Source: Arthrobacter sp. B3I4 (GTDB taxonomy: Bacteria; Actinomycetota; Actinomycetes; Actinomycetales; Micrococcaceae). Taken from it: 64,000 bases of DNA. Shown one piece after another: positions 63,698 through 64,000 of the stretch. The number at the start of each line of letters is the position of its first letter. Within the stretch, counting starts at the first letter, position 1. The DNA lies in assembly GCF_030816855.1 (NCBI RefSeq), contig NZ_JAUSYK010000001.1, positions 682,001 through 746,000 of the forward strand. The letters are read 5' to 3'. The notes below the pieces were generated by a model, which was not told where the DNA came from, searched no databases, and worked only from the letters and a program-made list of their open reading frames with translations. The position numbers and the translations under genes were made by a program.

Positions 63698-64000
63698 TTA
63701 GTCGTCGGTGAGGGTCACACCGATGCCGCCGACCAGGGTGGCGGCAATGTTGTACAGCACTGCGGACAGCATCGACAGAGCGGTCAGCAGGACCACATTG
63801 ATCACCGCGATGATCACGGCAAAGGAGGCAACCTGGCCGAGGGACGCGACCTTCTTCAGCTCGAAGCCGCCGCTTTCAGATCCGGCAAGGGTGCCCAGCA
63901 GGCTGTCCACCTGGTCAAAGATGCCGGTCAGATCCAACACTGTCCAGAGCACGATCGCGGCAACGACAGTGACGATACCGAGCGCTACGGAGAGCAGGAA
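63698..64000 (-). CDS. DUF3566 domain membrane protein (start beyond window)
   Basis: The frame is open to the window edge and reads FLLSVALGIVTVVAAIVLWTVLDLTGIFDQVDSLLG, then a linker and FAVIIAVINVVLLTALSMLSAVLYNIAATLVGGIGVTLTDD at the C-terminus. These two membrane helices and the ending are the DUF3566 pattern; the mycobacterial member (Rv0007) follows gyrA. The N-terminal part and start lie right of base 64000. gyrA is expected next. Confidence 0.9.
   Translation of the reverse strand, partial: FLLSVALGIVTVVAAIVLWTVLDLTGIFDQVDSLLGTLAGSESGGFELKKVASLGQVASFAVIIAVINVVLLTALSMLSAVLYNIAATLVGGIGVTLTDD

Overview
The window is very GC-rich with a high coding density. Its gene content points to an actinobacterium of the family Micrococcaceae, most likely Arthrobacter or Pseudarthrobacter. 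The strongest evidence is the right end. It carries the conserved actinobacterial block tRNA-Leu / fhaA-fhaB-pstP-rodA-pbpA-pknA-pknB / pabA-type amidotransferase / crgA / rhomboid / cyclophilin / tRNA-Ala / DLW-39 / tRNA-Ile / DUF3566, which in this phylum lies next to gyrA, gyrB and dnaA. By that conserved order gyrA should lie just beyond base 64000. Genus is an inference from gene content only.

Layout. 1-5.7 kb: a frameshifted DUF222-HNH gene cut by the window edge, a small membrane protein, a type II NADH dehydrogenase, a short acidic protein, a C-terminally short quinone-oxidoreductase-like gene and a methyltransferase. 5.7-13.6 kb: an NCS2 nucleobase permease, then a set of small acidic, membrane and stress-type proteins (SDR, DUF6328, DUF6766, DUF2188), glycerate kinase, a histidine phosphatase and NAD(P)H-hydrate dehydratase. 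13.6-21.7 kb: mainly leftward genes for GDPD, HAD and PEBP proteins, a PfkB kinase, NhaA, a TrkA/TrkH potassium system and an alpha/beta hydrolase. 21.9-29.5 kb: a small alarmone synthetase, a tyrosine phosphatase, DUF4287, a SulP transporter divergent from a MerR regulator, a bile-acid-symporter-family carrier and a TPP enzyme.

29.5-36.2 kb: a leftward operon pxpA - MFS transporter - fused pxpB/pxpC - biotin carboxylase/BCCP, divergent from a GntR regulator. A perfect 12-bp-arm palindrome sits between the two. The carboxylase plus the two CT-like halves resembles a split urea-carboxylase architecture. 36-40 kb: assorted single genes. 40.2-45 kb: an amine catabolism unit (FAD amine oxidase, universal stress protein, APC permease) divergent from a TetR regulator, with a perfect 10-bp-arm operator between them.

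46.1-55.8 kb: the cell-wall growth and signalling operon. Two FHA proteins, a PP2C phosphatase, RodA, a class B PBP and two PASTA kinases are joined by 4-nt start/stop overlaps or gaps of 2-3 nt. They form a phosphorylation-controlled peptidoglycan elongation module.

The most unusual non-coding feature is the 853-bp gene-free stretch 57757-58609. It holds about thirteen DnaA-box-like 9-mers, five of them exact TTATCCACA, many arranged as a recurring three-box module. It is well separated from the expected dnaA locus and could be an origin segment, a DnaA-titration site or a DnaA-controlled element. Other leads are the GntR, TetR and MerR operator candidates, two probable single-base frameshifts, a calcium-loop-like tail on NhaA, and a helical-repeat membrane protein.
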